A DNA stretch of 33,619 nucleotides. It comes from Acidimicrobiaceae bacterium (GTDB taxonomy: Bacteria > Actinomycetota > Acidimicrobiia > Acidimicrobiales > RAAP-2). Location of the stretch: positions 1-33,619 of the forward strand of contig PLZF01000078.1 of NCBI GenBank assembly GCA_003152015.1, in the 5' to 3' direction. A model generated the notes under the pieces. The model did no database searches. It had not been told where the DNA came from and saw only the letters and a list, made by a program, of their open reading frames with translations. The position numbers and the translations under genes were made by a program. Below are positions 17,439-24,893 of the stretch, in pieces. Position 1 is the stretch's first letter. Each line of letters starts with the position of its first letter.

Positions 17439-18401
17439 ATGGAGATCATCACCGATCCAGCGAGATGTGAGCCCCCACCGGGGGGCTCAGCGGTGACCAT
17501 CGGTGCGTATGACGGGGTGCATCTTGGTCATCAGGCATTGCTCGAACAGTTGCACAGACGGGCGAAGGCCGACGGTTTGACCACCGTGGTGGTGACGTTC
17601 GACCGACATCCGGCCGTGGTGGTGCGCCCGGAATCGGCACCGCTGCTGCTGTGTGACCTCGACCAAAAACTCGAACTACTGGCCGCGGCCGGCGTTGACC
17701 GCACGGTGGTGGTTCCCTTCGACACGGAGCGGGCCAACGAAACGGCCGAGGAGTTCGTCAAAGAGATCCTTGTACGTGGGCTCGACGCCCGGGTGGTGGT
17801 GGTGGGCGAGGACTTCCACTTCGGCCACGGCCGAAAGGGCAACGTTGCACTGTTGCGGGAGATGGGAGCGGAGACTGGGTTTACCGTCGAGGGAGTGTCG
17901 CTGGAGGCGGCTGCCGACGGATCTCTCGAAACCGGCCGGCCTATCTCGTCCACCCGGATCCGGGGTCTGCTCGCCGACGGGCGGGTGGAAGATGCTGCCG
18001 AACTACTGGGACGGCCGCATCAGCTGCGGGGCCCGGTGGTCCACGGTGACAACCGGGGTGGCACCGAGCTGGGGTTCCCGACGGCGAACCTCGAAATCCC
18101 TACGACCATTGCCATTCCGGCTACCAGCATCTACGCCGGGTGGTATGAGCGGCCCGACGGCACCCGCTGGGCCGCGGCGATTTCGGTGGGGAAGCGCCCC
18201 ACCTTTTACGCCGAGGATGGGGACCTTCTGGTCGAGGCCTACCTCCTCGACTTTTCGGGAGATCTCTACGGGGAAGAGGGTCGTTTGTCGTTTGTCGGCC
18301 GTCTCCGAGACGAGCTGGCCTTCGACTCGGTGGAGGAGTTGGTGGAGCAGATGGGTAGAGACACCGACGCCACCCGCACTTTGCTGGCTCAGGACGAATA
18401 G
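17439..18401 (+). CDS. ribF: bifunctional riboflavin kinase / FAD synthetase
   Basis: RibF converts riboflavin to FMN and then FAD. The N-terminal half is the nucleotidyltransferase domain, with GAYDGVHLGHQALL at residues 22-35, VVTFDRHPAVVV, GEDFHFGHGRKGN and the SSTRIRGLLADG motif. The C-terminal half is the flavokinase barrel, with GDNRGGTELGFPTANLEI and YAGWYERPDG. The 320-residue length is typical. It closes the rbfA-truB-ribF run. rpsO, often next in actinobacteria, is not here. The next gene is convergent. Confidence 0.96.
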   Translation: MEIITDPARCEPPPGGSAVTIGAYDGVHLGHQALLEQLHRRAKADGLTTVVVTFDRHPAVVVRPESAPLLLCDLDQKLELLAAAGVDRTVVVPFDTERANETAEEFVKEILVRGLDARVVVVGEDFHFGHGRKGNVALLREMGAETGFTVEGVSLEAAADGSLETGRPISSTRIRGLLADGRVEDAAELLGRPHQLRGPVVHGDNRGGTELGFPTANLEIPTTIAIPATSIYAGWYERPDGTRWAAAISVGKRPTFYAEDGDLLVEAYLLDFSGDLYGEEGRLSFVGRLRDELAFDSVEELVEQMGRDTDATRTLLAQDE

Positions 18402-18439
18402 CCGAAGCCGACCCAAACGGACCCAACCCGACCCAGCCC

Positions 18440-18458
18440 GACCCCAATCCCTGGGGTC
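18440..18458. terminator. hairpin between convergent ribF and acyl-CoA ligase genes
   Basis: GACCCCA (18440-18446) and TGGGGTC (18452-18458) form a perfect 7-bp stem with a 5-base loop in the 55-bp convergent gap, overlapping the stop codon of the minus-strand gene. There is no U-tract in either direction, so terminator function is only plausible. Confidence 0.35.
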
Positions 18459-20316
18459 AGATGGCCGGTGTATCCCCCATCAGCTCGGTCCGGAGCTCCC
18501 GCTTGAGGGATTTTCCTGCTGCATTGCGGGGGAGCGGCTCGGCCCTGAACCAGAACCGCGTCGGCACGTTGAAACCGGCCAACCGCTCTCTCACGAACCG
18601 GCCCAACTCTTCGGCCCCGACGTCCTGACCGGGCCGCAAGACGAGGACCGCTCCGACCTCTTCGCCCAGAACCGGGTGTGGGACGCCGATGACCGCACAG
18701 TCGGACACCGCCGGGTGCTCGAACAGTGCGGCCTCCACCTCTACGCAGTAGACGTTCTCGCCGCCACGGATGATCATGTCCTTGGCGCGGTCGACAATGT
18801 AGACGAATCCCTCCTCGTCGATGCGGGCCACGTCGCCAGTGTGCAGCCATCCACGGCTGAAGGTCTTGGCTGAGTCCTCGGGTCGGTTCCAATAGCCCCG
18901 GACCACGTTGGGGCCCTTGATCCACAGCTCGCCGGTACGCTCAGGGTCGGTGGACTGATCGGCCGGCGGCTCCTCGCCGTCGTAGCCCTCCGGGATCACA
19001 GCCACGTCGCAGACAGGAGCCGGCGGTCCCACACTGGTGGGCTTGCGGATGTAGTTGTCGCCGGAATTCATGGTGGTCATGGCCGAGGTCTCGGTGAGGC
19101 CATAACCGTTGCCCGGAGCTCCGGCCGGGAAGTGCTCGGTGATCCGGCGGACCAGGTCGGGTGGGCAGGGTGCGCCACCATAGGAGATGGACCGTACCGA
19201 CGAGGTATCCCGCTTGGCGAAGTCCGGTGAGTCGATCACCTGCATCACCATGGTGGGGACCCCGCCGAAAATGGTGACCTGTTCTCGTTCGATGAGCTCG
19301 AGCGCCCGCTCCGGATCGAAATGGTGCATCATCACCAACTTGCCGCCGGCGGCGGTATTGGACACCAGAACGGCGTGGCACCCGGTGGCATGGAAGAGGG
19401 GTACCGACAACAGGTTGGCGTTCTGGCTTCCGCCGCTGATGTCTCCCACTCCACCGCTGCGGCGGAGGGATCCCACGGTGGCGACGAAGAACAGGTTCAT
19501 CAGGTTGGAGGCACTGTTGCGGTGGGTTCCCACTGCACCTTTGGGGCGTCCGGTGGTGCCGGAGGTGTAGAAGATGGTGGCATAGTCATCAGGTTCGATG
19601 TCAGCAGCCGGAAGTTCGGCTCCATCGGTCGGGGTACCGACCGCTTCGGAGAACGGGACCACCGGCACCGGCTCGAGGCCGTTGCGCTCCACCACCGAAC
19701 CGGTAGGTGTTCGCCGTCCGCCCGTCTCGAGGTGCTCCTCACTGGTGAGGACGATGGCCCGGAGGTCGGGGAGCTCATCCAGGTGGGGACGCAGGCGGGC
19801 TTCGCGTTCCTCATCCACGAAGACCATCGAGCTACCCGAATCGAGGAGCCCGTAGGACAGCTCCGGTCCTGTCCACCAGGCATTGAGCGGTACCACCACC
19901 GCGCCGACGGCGATGGAGGCCCAAAATGCCAAGACCCACTCGGGCAGATTCCGCATGGCGATGGCCACCCGGTCCCCTTTGGTGATGCCGAATCGGTCTG
20001 CCAGCGCATTTCCCAGGGAGGCGGCGATGCGGAAGTGCTCGGCGAAGGTGACCCGCTCATCTTCGTAAACCAGGAAGTCCTTGTCGCCGTGCATGGCCGA
20101 GAGCTCCAGCACGGTCCGGAGGGTGGGAGGTGCGCCCTTCCATGTGCGGGTGGGAATCCCCCTGATGGTCAGCTCTTCGATTTCGAACATCTGGCCCGGA
20201 GCGGTGAGGGTGGCGGTGGCCTCGGCCAGGGAAGGAACGGCGGCCTCGGCTCCCTCGGCGATCTCGGCTCCCTCGGCGATCTCGGCGATCTCGGCTCCCT
20301 CGGCGGTGTCGGTCAT
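18457..20316 (-). CDS. long-chain acyl-CoA synthetase-like AMP-dependent ligase
   Basis: This is an adenylate-forming enzyme that probably activates a carboxylic acid, most likely a fatty acid, as an acyl-CoA. The 619-residue product has the AMP-binding P-loop YTSGTTGRPKGA and the A5 motif GNGYGLTETSAM. Later it has GWLHTGDVARIDEEG with the ATP-ribose Asp, then YIVDRAKDMIIRGGENVY, and the catalytic Lys in NAAGKSLKREL at the C-terminus. A GAGAGGA lies 7 bases before ATG 20316. The first 30 residues are EGAEIAE-type repeats not seen in the family. Its ATG overlaps the orn stop (ATGA), so it is translated from the orn transcript. Substrate chain length cannot be read from sequence. Confidence 0.9.
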   Translation of the reverse strand: MTDTAEGAEIAEIAEGAEIAEGAEAAVPSLAEATATLTAPGQMFEIEELTIRGIPTRTWKGAPPTLRTVLELSAMHGDKDFLVYEDERVTFAEHFRIAASLGNALADRFGITKGDRVAIAMRNLPEWVLAFWASIAVGAVVVPLNAWWTGPELSYGLLDSGSSMVFVDEEREARLRPHLDELPDLRAIVLTSEEHLETGGRRTPTGSVVERNGLEPVPVVPFSEAVGTPTDGAELPAADIEPDDYATIFYTSGTTGRPKGAVGTHRNSASNLMNLFFVATVGSLRRSGGVGDISGGSQNANLLSVPLFHATGCHAVLVSNTAAGGKLVMMHHFDPERALELIEREQVTIFGGVPTMVMQVIDSPDFAKRDTSSVRSISYGGAPCPPDLVRRITEHFPAGAPGNGYGLTETSAMTTMNSGDNYIRKPTSVGPPAPVCDVAVIPEGYDGEEPPADQSTDPERTGELWIKGPNVVRGYWNRPEDSAKTFSRGWLHTGDVARIDEEGFVYIVDRAKDMIIRGGENVYCVEVEAALFEHPAVSDCAVIGVPHPVLGEEVGAVLVLRPGQDVGAEELGRFVRERLAGFNVPTRFWFRAEPLPRNAAGKSLKRELRTELMGDTPAI

Positions 20317-20927
20317 GGATGGTCCTCTCTCGGTTGCCCGTCGGTTCCGTCGTGCCCGTCGACCCCCGGAACCGCGGGAGGTGTGACTGGGCGAGCCCCC
20401 CGAAAGACGGCTGTGCGGTAATAGGCCAACTCGGCCACACTTTCACGGATGTCGTCCATGGCCCGATGGCCTCCTGTCTTGGTAGGCGCGGCGGACAGGT
20501 ACTCGGGAAACCATCGGATGGCCAGTTCCTTGATGGTGGAAACATCGACCGAACGGTAGTGAAGGTAGTTCTCGATCTCGGGTAGGTGGGCAGCCAGAAA
20601 GCGACGGTCGGTCCCGATCGAGTTGCCGGCCAGGGGAACCGTCCGGGGCTTGGGGACGTGGGTGCGGATGAAGTCGAGGGTGGCGCTTCCCGCCTCGTCG
20701 AGGGTGATGGTCGAAGCGGCCATCTCAGTGAGCAGACCGCTCTTGGTATGCATGTCCCGCACGAAGTCGTCCATCTGGTCGAGTGCATCTGTGGCGGTGG
20801 CGATCACCAGGTCGGGACCCTCGGCCACAATATGCAGCTCATCGTCGGTGACCAGGGTGGCCACCTCCACGATCACGTGACGACCGATATCGAGTCCGGT
20901 CATTTCGAGGTCCATCCAGACGAGCAC
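20313..20927 (-). CDS. orn: oligoribonuclease
   Basis: Orn is the DEDD-family 3'-5' exonuclease that degrades 2-5 nt RNAs and pGpG. Exo I is WMDLEMTGLD with the first Asp and Glu; Exo II includes GNSIGTDRRFLAAHLPEIE; Exo III is HRAMDDIRESVAELAYYR. Taking GTG at 20925-20927 gives a 204-residue protein starting MLVWMDLEMTGL, matching the family N-terminus. The frame is open for 38 more codons upstream, but those have no family similarity and cover the promoter. The last 20 residues are a charged tail. Its stop overlaps the acyl-CoA ligase start, an unusual operon partner. Confidence 0.94.
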   Translation of the reverse strand: MLVWMDLEMTGLDIGRHVIVEVATLVTDDELHIVAEGPDLVIATATDALDQMDDFVRDMHTKSGLLTEMAASTITLDEAGSATLDFIRTHVPKPRTVPLAGNSIGTDRRFLAAHLPEIENYLHYRSVDVSTIKELAIRWFPEYLSAAPTKTGGHRAMDDIRESVAELAYYRTAVFRGARPVTPPAVPGVDGHDGTDGQPREDHP

Positions 20928-20935
20928 GCTCGGTG

Positions 20936-20964
20936 ACGCTACCGGGTAGACAGCGCTTGACCAA
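20936..20964 (-). promoter_or_regulatory. promoter of orn (leaderless)
   Basis: On the minus strand TTGGTC (20964-20959), a 17-base spacer and TAGCGT (20941-20936) form a promoter whose -10 ends 8 bases before the GTG start of orn. The mRNA would therefore be leaderless, consistent with the weak ribosome-binding site. Confidence 0.55.
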
Positions 20965-20982
20965 TCTGACGGACCGTCAGAT
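20964..20982. promoter_or_regulatory. perfect 19-bp palindromic operator
   Basis: ATCTGACGGACCGTCAGAT is a perfect palindrome of 9-bp arms around one base. It abuts the -35 of the orn promoter in the divergent orn/dut gap. Its shape resembles operators of TetR-family repressors, many of which control lipid metabolism in actinobacteria. No regulator gene is adjacent, so the binder is unknown. Confidence 0.65.
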
Positions 20983-21057
20983 AAAAACGGGTCTACTGGG
21001 GACTGTAACGTTGGGTACGGAGGCAGGGAAAATCCGGGCATACCCGTATCGAGGGAA

Positions 21058-21561
21058 GTGGTGGAACTGACGTTGACCGAGGTAGGCGAGGCGGGCGGCG
21101 AGGCGGGCGGGACATCCGCCCAAGCGCTTCGGGTGCCCGTTCTCCGCCTGGATGCCGAGCTGCCCCTGGTGGCCTATGCCCGGGACGGGGACGCTGGTGC
21201 TGACCTGGTGGCCCGGTCAGCAGTGACCCTGGCCGCGGGTGGGGGACGAGCGGCGGTCCCGACCGGGATCGCGTTGGCGCTCCCGCCCGGATATGCCGGT
21301 TTTGTGCAACCCCGGAGCGGGTTGGCCCTGCGCCACGGGGTGACATGTCTCAACACCCCCGGGCTCATCGATTCCGGCTATCGCGATGAAGTGGCTGTGT
21401 TGTTGATCAATACGGATCCCGAGGTGGACTATGAGGTCCAGCGCGGGGACAGGATCGCCCAACTGGTGATCCAGCAGGTGGAGCAAGCAGACTTCACCGA
21501 AGTCGACGAGTTGCCATCCAGCCAGCGGGGCCTGGGTGGCTTCGGGTCGACCGGGCGGTAG
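21058..21561 (+). CDS. dut: deoxyuridine 5'-triphosphate nucleotidohydrolase
   Basis: dUTPase hydrolyses dUTP to dUMP, keeping uracil out of DNA and feeding dTMP synthesis; the family forms trimers. All five motifs are present in order: motif 1 DAGADLVAR, motif 2 PRSGLALR, motif 3 GLIDSGYRDEVAVLL with the catalytic Asp, motif 4 GDRIAQLVIQ, and motif 5 RGLGGFGSTGR, the P-loop-like C-terminus. The length of 167 residues is normal, with a Gly/Glu-rich first 20. Tandem GTGs at 21058 and 21061 both follow GAGGG (21051-21055). The second has the better spacing. Confidence 0.95.
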   Translation: MVELTLTEVGEAGGEAGGTSAQALRVPVLRLDAELPLVAYARDGDAGADLVARSAVTLAAGGGRAAVPTGIALALPPGYAGFVQPRSGLALRHGVTCLNTPGLIDSGYRDEVAVLLINTDPEVDYEVQRGDRIAQLVIQQVEQADFTEVDELPSSQRGLGGFGSTGR

Positions 21562-21568
21562 GGCCGGC

Positions 21569-23059
21569 GTGCAACGGCTCAATGGGCTCGACGGGGCGTT
21601 TCTGGCCTTCGAATCACCGAGCACCCACCTCCACATCGCCGGGGTGCTCGTGTTCGACCCGACGGGGGTACCCGGCGGTGTCGGGTTCCACCAGATCCGC
21701 GACCTGGTAGCCGCCCGAGTGTCGCGGGTGCCACCGTTCCGGGCCCGGATGGTCGAAGTGCCGTTCGGTCTCCAGCACCCGACAATGGTGGACGACCCCG
21801 ATTTCGACATCGACTTCCACGTGCGCAGAGCCAGCATCCCTCAACCCGGCGGGCCTGACGAGCTGGCCGCCCTGGTGGGCGGCATTGTGGGCCGGCCCTT
21901 GGATCGCCACCGGCCCCTGTGGGAATTCCATGTTGTCGAAGGTCTCGAGCATGGCCACGTGGCCTTGGTGTCGAAGGTTCACCACTCGATTATCGACGGG
22001 GTGTCGGGTGCCGAGGTGATGGCGGCGTTCTTCGACCTGGAGGCGAATCCAGCCGGGTCGACGCCTGGGTCAGGGCCGCACTCGGCCACGGGCCACCGGG
22101 CGACCGAAGACGCCGAGTCGGAAGTATGGGCGCCGGATCCGGTCCCCGGCGACGTCGACCGATTGCGAGATGCACTCGGATCACTGCCTCGCCAGACCGA
22201 CATGGTGGCCCGCACGCTCGGCACGACGGTTCGGACGGTTCGGAATCTCACCGGTCGTAATCGCCAAGTACAGGGCTCGCTGCCTCCGTCGCTGTTCGAA
22301 GCGCCGCGCACCTCGATCAACCGGGCCATCTCATCGCACCGGCGGGTGGCATTCGCGGAGATGCCTCTCGACGACATCCGCCGGGTTCGAGAGGTGCTCG
22401 GTGGCACCGTGAACGACGTGGTCCTGACCACCGTGTCCGGCGCCTTGCGCACGTTCTTCTCCGAACGAGGCGAGGTGCTCGAGAGCTCATTGGTGGCCAT
22501 GGTCCCCATCTCGGTGCGGAGCGAGAAAGATCGTGACGCCTTGGGCAACCAGGTGTCGGCGCTCTTGGTATCGCTTGCTACCGGCGTGGAGGACCCGGCG
22601 GCGCGACTGCGGGTCATCAGCAGCGGGATGCAGCTGGCCAAAGAACAACACCAGACCGTCGGTTCGAACGTGTTTTCCTCGTGGGCACAAGCGCTCTTCC
22701 CTATGGTGGCCACTCGGGTGTCGCGGCTGGTCACCAACCTGCGGGTGTTCGACCACATCCCGCCCCTGTTCAATGTGATCGTCTCCAACATTCATGGTCC
22801 CGACGTACCTCTGTTCATGGCCGGGGCGCGCATGGTGGCGATGTACCCCTTTGGGCCGGTGACAGAGGGGGTCGGGGTGAACGTGACGGTGTTCTCCTAT
22901 GTCGGCACCGTCTATGTCGGCGTGCAGGGGTGTTGGGACCTGGTGCCCGACGTGGATGTCATTGCCAACGGCATGGTTGACTCGTTGAGTGACCTGGTCA
23001 AGGAGGCCAACCGTCGGGACCGACCGGTCCCGTGGTGGCATACCGACCCCCAGGTGTAA
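21569..23059 (+). CDS. wax ester synthase/diacylglycerol acyltransferase (WS/DGAT) family protein
   Basis: WS/DGAT enzymes transfer acyl groups from acyl-CoA to diacylglycerol or fatty alcohols to form storage triacylglycerol or wax. The 496-residue product starts VQRLNGLDGAFLAFESPSTH, the family N-terminus. It has the catalytic HHxxxDG as HHSIIDG at residues 138-144. The C-terminal half contains the family segments FNVIVSNIHGPDVPLFMAG and YPFGPVTEGVGVNVTVFSY. The start GTG 21569 follows AGGG and is fixed by the conserved N-terminus; the frame extends 11 codons further into dut. It lies 7 bases after dut on the same strand. The acyl-CoA ligase across the divergent region could supply acyl-CoA, which is inference. 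Confidence 0.9.
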   Translation: MQRLNGLDGAFLAFESPSTHLHIAGVLVFDPTGVPGGVGFHQIRDLVAARVSRVPPFRARMVEVPFGLQHPTMVDDPDFDIDFHVRRASIPQPGGPDELAALVGGIVGRPLDRHRPLWEFHVVEGLEHGHVALVSKVHHSIIDGVSGAEVMAAFFDLEANPAGSTPGSGPHSATGHRATEDAESEVWAPDPVPGDVDRLRDALGSLPRQTDMVARTLGTTVRTVRNLTGRNRQVQGSLPPSLFEAPRTSINRAISSHRRVAFAEMPLDDIRRVREVLGGTVNDVVLTTVSGALRTFFSERGEVLESSLVAMVPISVRSEKDRDALGNQVSALLVSLATGVEDPAARLRVISSGMQLAKEQHQTVGSNVFSSWAQALFPMVATRVSRLVTNLRVFDHIPPLFNVIVSNIHGPDVPLFMAGARMVAMYPFGPVTEGVGVNVTVFSYVGTVYVGVQGCWDLVPDVDVIANGMVDSLSDLVKEANRRDRPVPWWHTDPQV

Positions 23060-23097
23060 GGGGTTCCGGTGGAGATTCGGTTCGACGGTGGGATCGG

Positions 23098-23143
23098 GCC
23101 CAGGTAAGGCTGGGTCATGAGGTCCGGCCCAGGTCAGCCTGGG
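23098..23143. repeat. pair of 17-bp hairpin-forming direct repeats upstream of tRNA-Gly
   Basis: GCCCAGGTAAGGCTGGG (23098-23114) recurs at 23127-23143 with two differences. Each copy is itself an inverted repeat (CCCAG/CTGGG and CCCAGG/CCTGGG). They lie after the acyltransferase stop and just before the tRNA promoter region, so they may form a paired terminator structure, though no U-tract follows. Confidence 0.55.
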
Positions 23144-23168
23144 GCGACTGCTAGAGTGAGTGCCTTAC

Positions 23169-23244
23169 GCGGACGTGGCTCAGTTGGTAGAGCACAACCT
23201 TGCCAAGGTTGGGGTCGCGGGTTCGAATCCCGTCGTCCGCTCCA
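23169..23244 (+). tRNA. tRNA-Gly(GCC)
   Basis: The 76-base sequence folds into a complete cloverleaf. The 7-bp acceptor stem pairs GCGGACG with CGTCCGC, the D arm is GCTC/GAGC, and the anticodon stem is CAACC/GGTTG. The loop TTGCCAA gives anticodon GCC. The T arm has loop TTCGAAT, and the 3' CCA is encoded (23242-23244). A TAGAGT at 23152-23157 is a suitable -10. The 3' half serves as the attachment site of the element to its right. Confidence 0.97.
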
Positions 23245-23260
23245 AAGAAAGTCCAGGTCA
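23197..23260. repeat. attL-like direct repeat (tRNA-Gly 3' half)
   Basis: Bases 23197-23245 are identical to 26977-27025. After one mismatch (23246 vs 27026) a further 14 bases match. The repeat starts in the 5' side of the anticodon stem and runs through the CCA end, the usual extent of tRNA attachment sites. Confidence 0.85.
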
Positions 23261-23312
23261 GGCGGGAAGTCCACAGGTCCTACCCCCTTCGTAGTACCTT
23301 GCCGTTGACAGT

Positions 23313-23331
23313 TGATCACAGTTTGATCACA
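23313..23331. repeat. paired TGATCACA boxes near the left element end
   Basis: TGATCACA occurs at 23313-23320 and 23324-23331 (11-bp period), 69 bases inside the left attachment site and just upstream of the phosphoesterase gene. A matching pair lies near the right end. They may be integrase arm-type sites or operator half-sites. Confidence 0.5.
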
Positions 23332-23353
23332 CCAACGGCAAAAGGGGACCACC

Positions 23354-24766
23354 GTGGCTGAGCCTCCCGCCCTGTCCCGGCGAGCCCTCCTCGGGGGGGC
23401 GTTGTCCGGGGCGGCCGCTCTCGGGCTCGCCGCCTGCTCGTCGTCGTCGTCCTCGAGGACCACGACCACGACCAAGGCACCGGTGAGCCCGACCCGGAAA
23501 CTGGTGCCGGGGGACCTGCCCAATCCGGCCGCCGCGGCCGGCACAGACCAGCTCCCGCAGATCAGGAACATCGTGGTCGTGATGATGGAGAACCACGGCT
23601 ACGACAACGTGCTCGGGATGCAGCGGGGCCGGGGCGACGGCTTCACCCTCGACAAGCGCGACAAGCCCACGGCCACCAACCCGTGGTCCGCCGGTGCTTC
23701 CGTCCCGCCCCCGGGAGGGACCGACTCGGTGCTCCGTGCGTTTCCGATGCCCAACCCCTGCCAGCAGTCGGCGCATCCCTACAACACGTGGAACGCGTAC
23801 TGGGACTCCCTGAACGGCGGACGGATGGACGGGTTCGCCAATAGCGAGAGCGGCCCGGTCGCCATGGGGTACCACGCGCCCGACGTCCTGCCGTTCGTCA
23901 ACTCGCTTGCCGCGACGTTCCCGGTGTGCGACCGCTACTTCTGCTCGGTCGGTGCCCAGACCTACCCGAATCGGCGGTTCCTCATGGCGGGTACGTCGCT
24001 CGGTCTGCTGGGCGACACGTTCCCGTCGGCCGCGCCACCCAACGGCACCATCTTCCAGGCCCTGAGCGCCCACGGGATCACGTGGAAGAATTACTACGCC
24101 TCGCTGCCGTCGACCCTCATCTGGACGTACCAGGCCTCCTTGCCGGGGTTCTCCTCGCACCTCACCAAGATCGACCAGTTCTACTCCGACGCGGCCGCCG
24201 GCACGCTCCCGTCGGTGAGTATGGTCGACCCCGACTTCGACACCCAGTCCCAGGAGGACCCCCAGGACGTCCAGTACGGGGACCAGTTCCTGGCCAAGGT
24301 GGTTAACGCCGTCATGCACTCGCCCCAGTGGCCCCACACCTTGCTGGTCTGGACCTACGACGAGTCCGGCGGGTACTTCGACCACGTGGCCCCGCCGTCG
24401 GCGCCGGTGCCCGATGCCGTCCCGCCCACCCTGTCGCCGGGGGACCGGCCGGGCTCGTTCGACCGCTACGGGTTCCGGGTCCCCGCCGGGGTGGTCTCGC
24501 CGTATGCCAAGAAGGACTACGTGTCCCACGTGGTCCACGACCACACCTCGTTCCTGAAGCTGGTCGAGACCAAGTGGAACCTCCCCGTCCTCACCAACCG
24601 GGACGCGGCGGCCGACGACCTGCTCGACAGCGTGGACCTGACCGCTCCGCCGGCCTTCCTCACGCCACCCAAGCTGGCCGCCGGGCCGGACCCGGCGCTG
24701 CAGGCCGGGTGCCTGTCGACCGGCCCGGGGACCATCCCGCCAGCCGGGTACGTGACCACTGCCTGA
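23354..24766 (+). CDS. phospholipase C / acid phosphatase-like phosphoesterase, Tat lipoprotein
   Basis: This belongs to the alkaline-phosphatase-superfamily phosphoesterases that include bacterial phospholipases C and AcpA. The 470-residue product starts with a Tat-type leader (SRRALLGGALSGAAALG) and lipobox LAAC with Cys28, then a Ser/Thr-rich linker, so it is probably exported and lipid-anchored. The metal-binding start is VVVMMENHGYDNVLG with Glu79-Asn80. Later family motifs include VSMVDPDFD and TYDESGGYFDHV, followed by the segment starting RYGFRVPAGVVSPYAK. GTG 23354 follows AAAGGGG. It is strongly GC-rich and is the first gene inside the tRNA-Gly element. The true substrate (phospholipid or phosphomonoester) cannot be told from sequence. 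Confidence 0.88.
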   Translation: MAEPPALSRRALLGGALSGAAALGLAACSSSSSSRTTTTTKAPVSPTRKLVPGDLPNPAAAAGTDQLPQIRNIVVVMMENHGYDNVLGMQRGRGDGFTLDKRDKPTATNPWSAGASVPPPGGTDSVLRAFPMPNPCQQSAHPYNTWNAYWDSLNGGRMDGFANSESGPVAMGYHAPDVLPFVNSLAATFPVCDRYFCSVGAQTYPNRRFLMAGTSLGLLGDTFPSAAPPNGTIFQALSAHGITWKNYYASLPSTLIWTYQASLPGFSSHLTKIDQFYSDAAAGTLPSVSMVDPDFDTQSQEDPQDVQYGDQFLAKVVNAVMHSPQWPHTLLVWTYDESGGYFDHVAPPSAPVPDAVPPTLSPGDRPGSFDRYGFRVPAGVVSPYAKKDYVSHVVHDHTSFLKLVETKWNLPVLTNRDAAADDLLDSVDLTAPPAFLTPPKLAAGPDPALQAGCLSTGPGTIPPAGYVTTA

Positions 24767-24841
24767 CGCCGGCGGCCGGTGGCCAGGAACCCATCGACGC
24801 TCCTCGCGGGCGGGAAGCCGGTGGGCGAGCCCTGGCGTGTC

Positions 24842-24893
24842 TAAGGTCTATATGTAGGGTTGGTGTGTAAGGTTCGTGTGTAAGGTGTACGGT
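24842..24893. repeat. four 13-bp iteron-like direct repeats
   Basis: TAAGGT or TAGGGT starts at 24842, 24855, 24868 and 24881, exactly 13 bp apart, with partly conserved TGTG in between (TAAGGTTCGTGTG type). The array lies 75 bases after the phosphoesterase stop. The regular phasing suggests a protein-binding array, such as replication iterons, recombinase arm sites or an operator. Confidence 0.65.

Noticed and set aside
23134..23571. Minus-strand frame encoding WSGRRDSNPRPQPWQG across the tRNA-Gly gene
   Set aside because: This peptide is the antisense translation of the tRNA and a well-known false protein. The frame also overlaps the phosphoesterase start.
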